Shown one piece after another: positions 62,843 through 64,000 of a DNA stretch of 64,000 bases. The DNA lies in NCBI RefSeq assembly GCF_027213945.1, contig NZ_JAPWGW010000004.1, positions 1 through 64,000 on the forward strand, given 5' to 3'. The translations under genes were made by a program, and so were the position numbers. The stretch's first letter is position 1; every line of letters begins with the position of its first letter. Under the pieces are notes generated by a model that saw only the letters and a list, made by a program, of their open reading frames with translations, ran no database searches and had not been told where the DNA came from. The stretch is from Henriciella marina. GTDB lineage: Bacteria > Pseudomonadota > Alphaproteobacteria > Caulobacterales > Hyphomonadaceae.

Positions 62843-62943
62843 GAAACCCGCGCCGGAGCGTTCTTCATCCTTCTGAAAAGATAATCTCAGTTAAGTATGC
62901 GTCGCATTTACGCTTCGACACGCGGCTGAGCTGTGTGCGCGCC

Positions 62944-62968
62944 GGAACTACGCGCTGCGCGAGCCTTT
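62944..62968 (+). promoter_or_regulatory. EcfG-like promoter of katE
   Basis: GGAAC (62944-62948), 16-base spacer, then CTTT (62965-62968) where CGTT is expected. It is 31 bases before the katE ATG, the correct distance. The match is weaker than for the divergent gene. Confidence 0.45.
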
Positions 62969-62998
62969 TTAGCAGCTCGGATCCACGGAGATATTAGC

Positions 62999-64000
<1,002 letters not shown>

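Overview
The window looks like chromosomal DNA of a GC-rich (roughly 60%) Gram-negative alphaproteobacterium. Encoded-CCA tRNA genes, a TonB/ExbB/ExbD energy cluster, a TonB-dependent receptor, DUF481 and CopB-type outer-membrane proteins, EcfG-like stress promoters, and many GGDEF/EAL, PilZ and PAS-kinase genes fit the Hyphomonadaceae/Maricaulales type of marine bacterium. That placement is inference; no 16S gene is present.

Layout. 1-1.55 kb: 3' end of tuf, a sulfotransferase gene and tRNA-Trp. 1.6-5.0 kb: copper module (His-rich small protein, CopA multicopper oxidase, CopB). 5.1-10.1 kb: acs, a 47-residue membrane peptide gene, an Hpt protein, chorismate mutase and sppA. 10.2-10.5 kb: tRNA-Pro(CGG) and tRNA-Gln(TTG). 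10.9-16.9 kb: a seven-gene TonB energy-transduction operon (DUF3450, long ExbB, short ExbB, two ExbD, TonB, TPR). 17-25 kb: a PLP gamma-family enzyme, a DUF481 protein, then arginine succinyltransferase pathway genes (M20 hydrolase-astA-astD, astB) with a DsrE-like gene in antisense. 25-28 kb: aromatic amino-acid catabolism (phhA divergent from fah-maiA) with a small knotted-fold repeat protein coupled to phhA. 28-31.5 kb: hspQ and the Ppx/GppA-rlmE-RNase G-like-yacG operon. 31.6-39.3 kb: a Cys-rich lipoprotein, two cyclic-di-GMP enzymes, and an iron operon (TonB receptor, PepSY membrane protein, small membrane protein) preceded by a Fur-like palindrome.

40.1-43.1 kb is the clear accessory region. 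It is visibly AT-richer and encodes an OLD-family ATPase/TOPRIM nuclease overlapping a compact UvrD-like helicase, a Gabija-like anti-phage pair. It is bordered by a truncated enoyl-CoA hydratase remnant on one side and a hypothetical gene carrying a dispersed palindromic repeat on the other. No integrase or transposase is visible.

43.4-64 kb: amidase, a two-component group (PAS kinase plus two single-domain receivers), a collagen-like trimeric autotransporter with 73 uninterrupted Gly-X-Y triplets, an indoleamine 2,3-dioxygenase-like gene with a perfect operator-like palindrome, an M28 peptidase, guaB, GNAT and DUF1330 genes, an RsmB-like methyltransferase, two small membrane proteins, a PilZ protein, a TPR/aspartyl hydroxylase, guaA, a formyltransferase-like gene, a small charged protein, and the 5' part of katE.

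The least ordinary items are the Gabija-like island, the septoil-knot-type protein coupled to phhA, the collagen autotransporter, a pair of mutually exclusive hairpins at the exbB-exbB junction, and an M20 hydrolase that may replace AstE.
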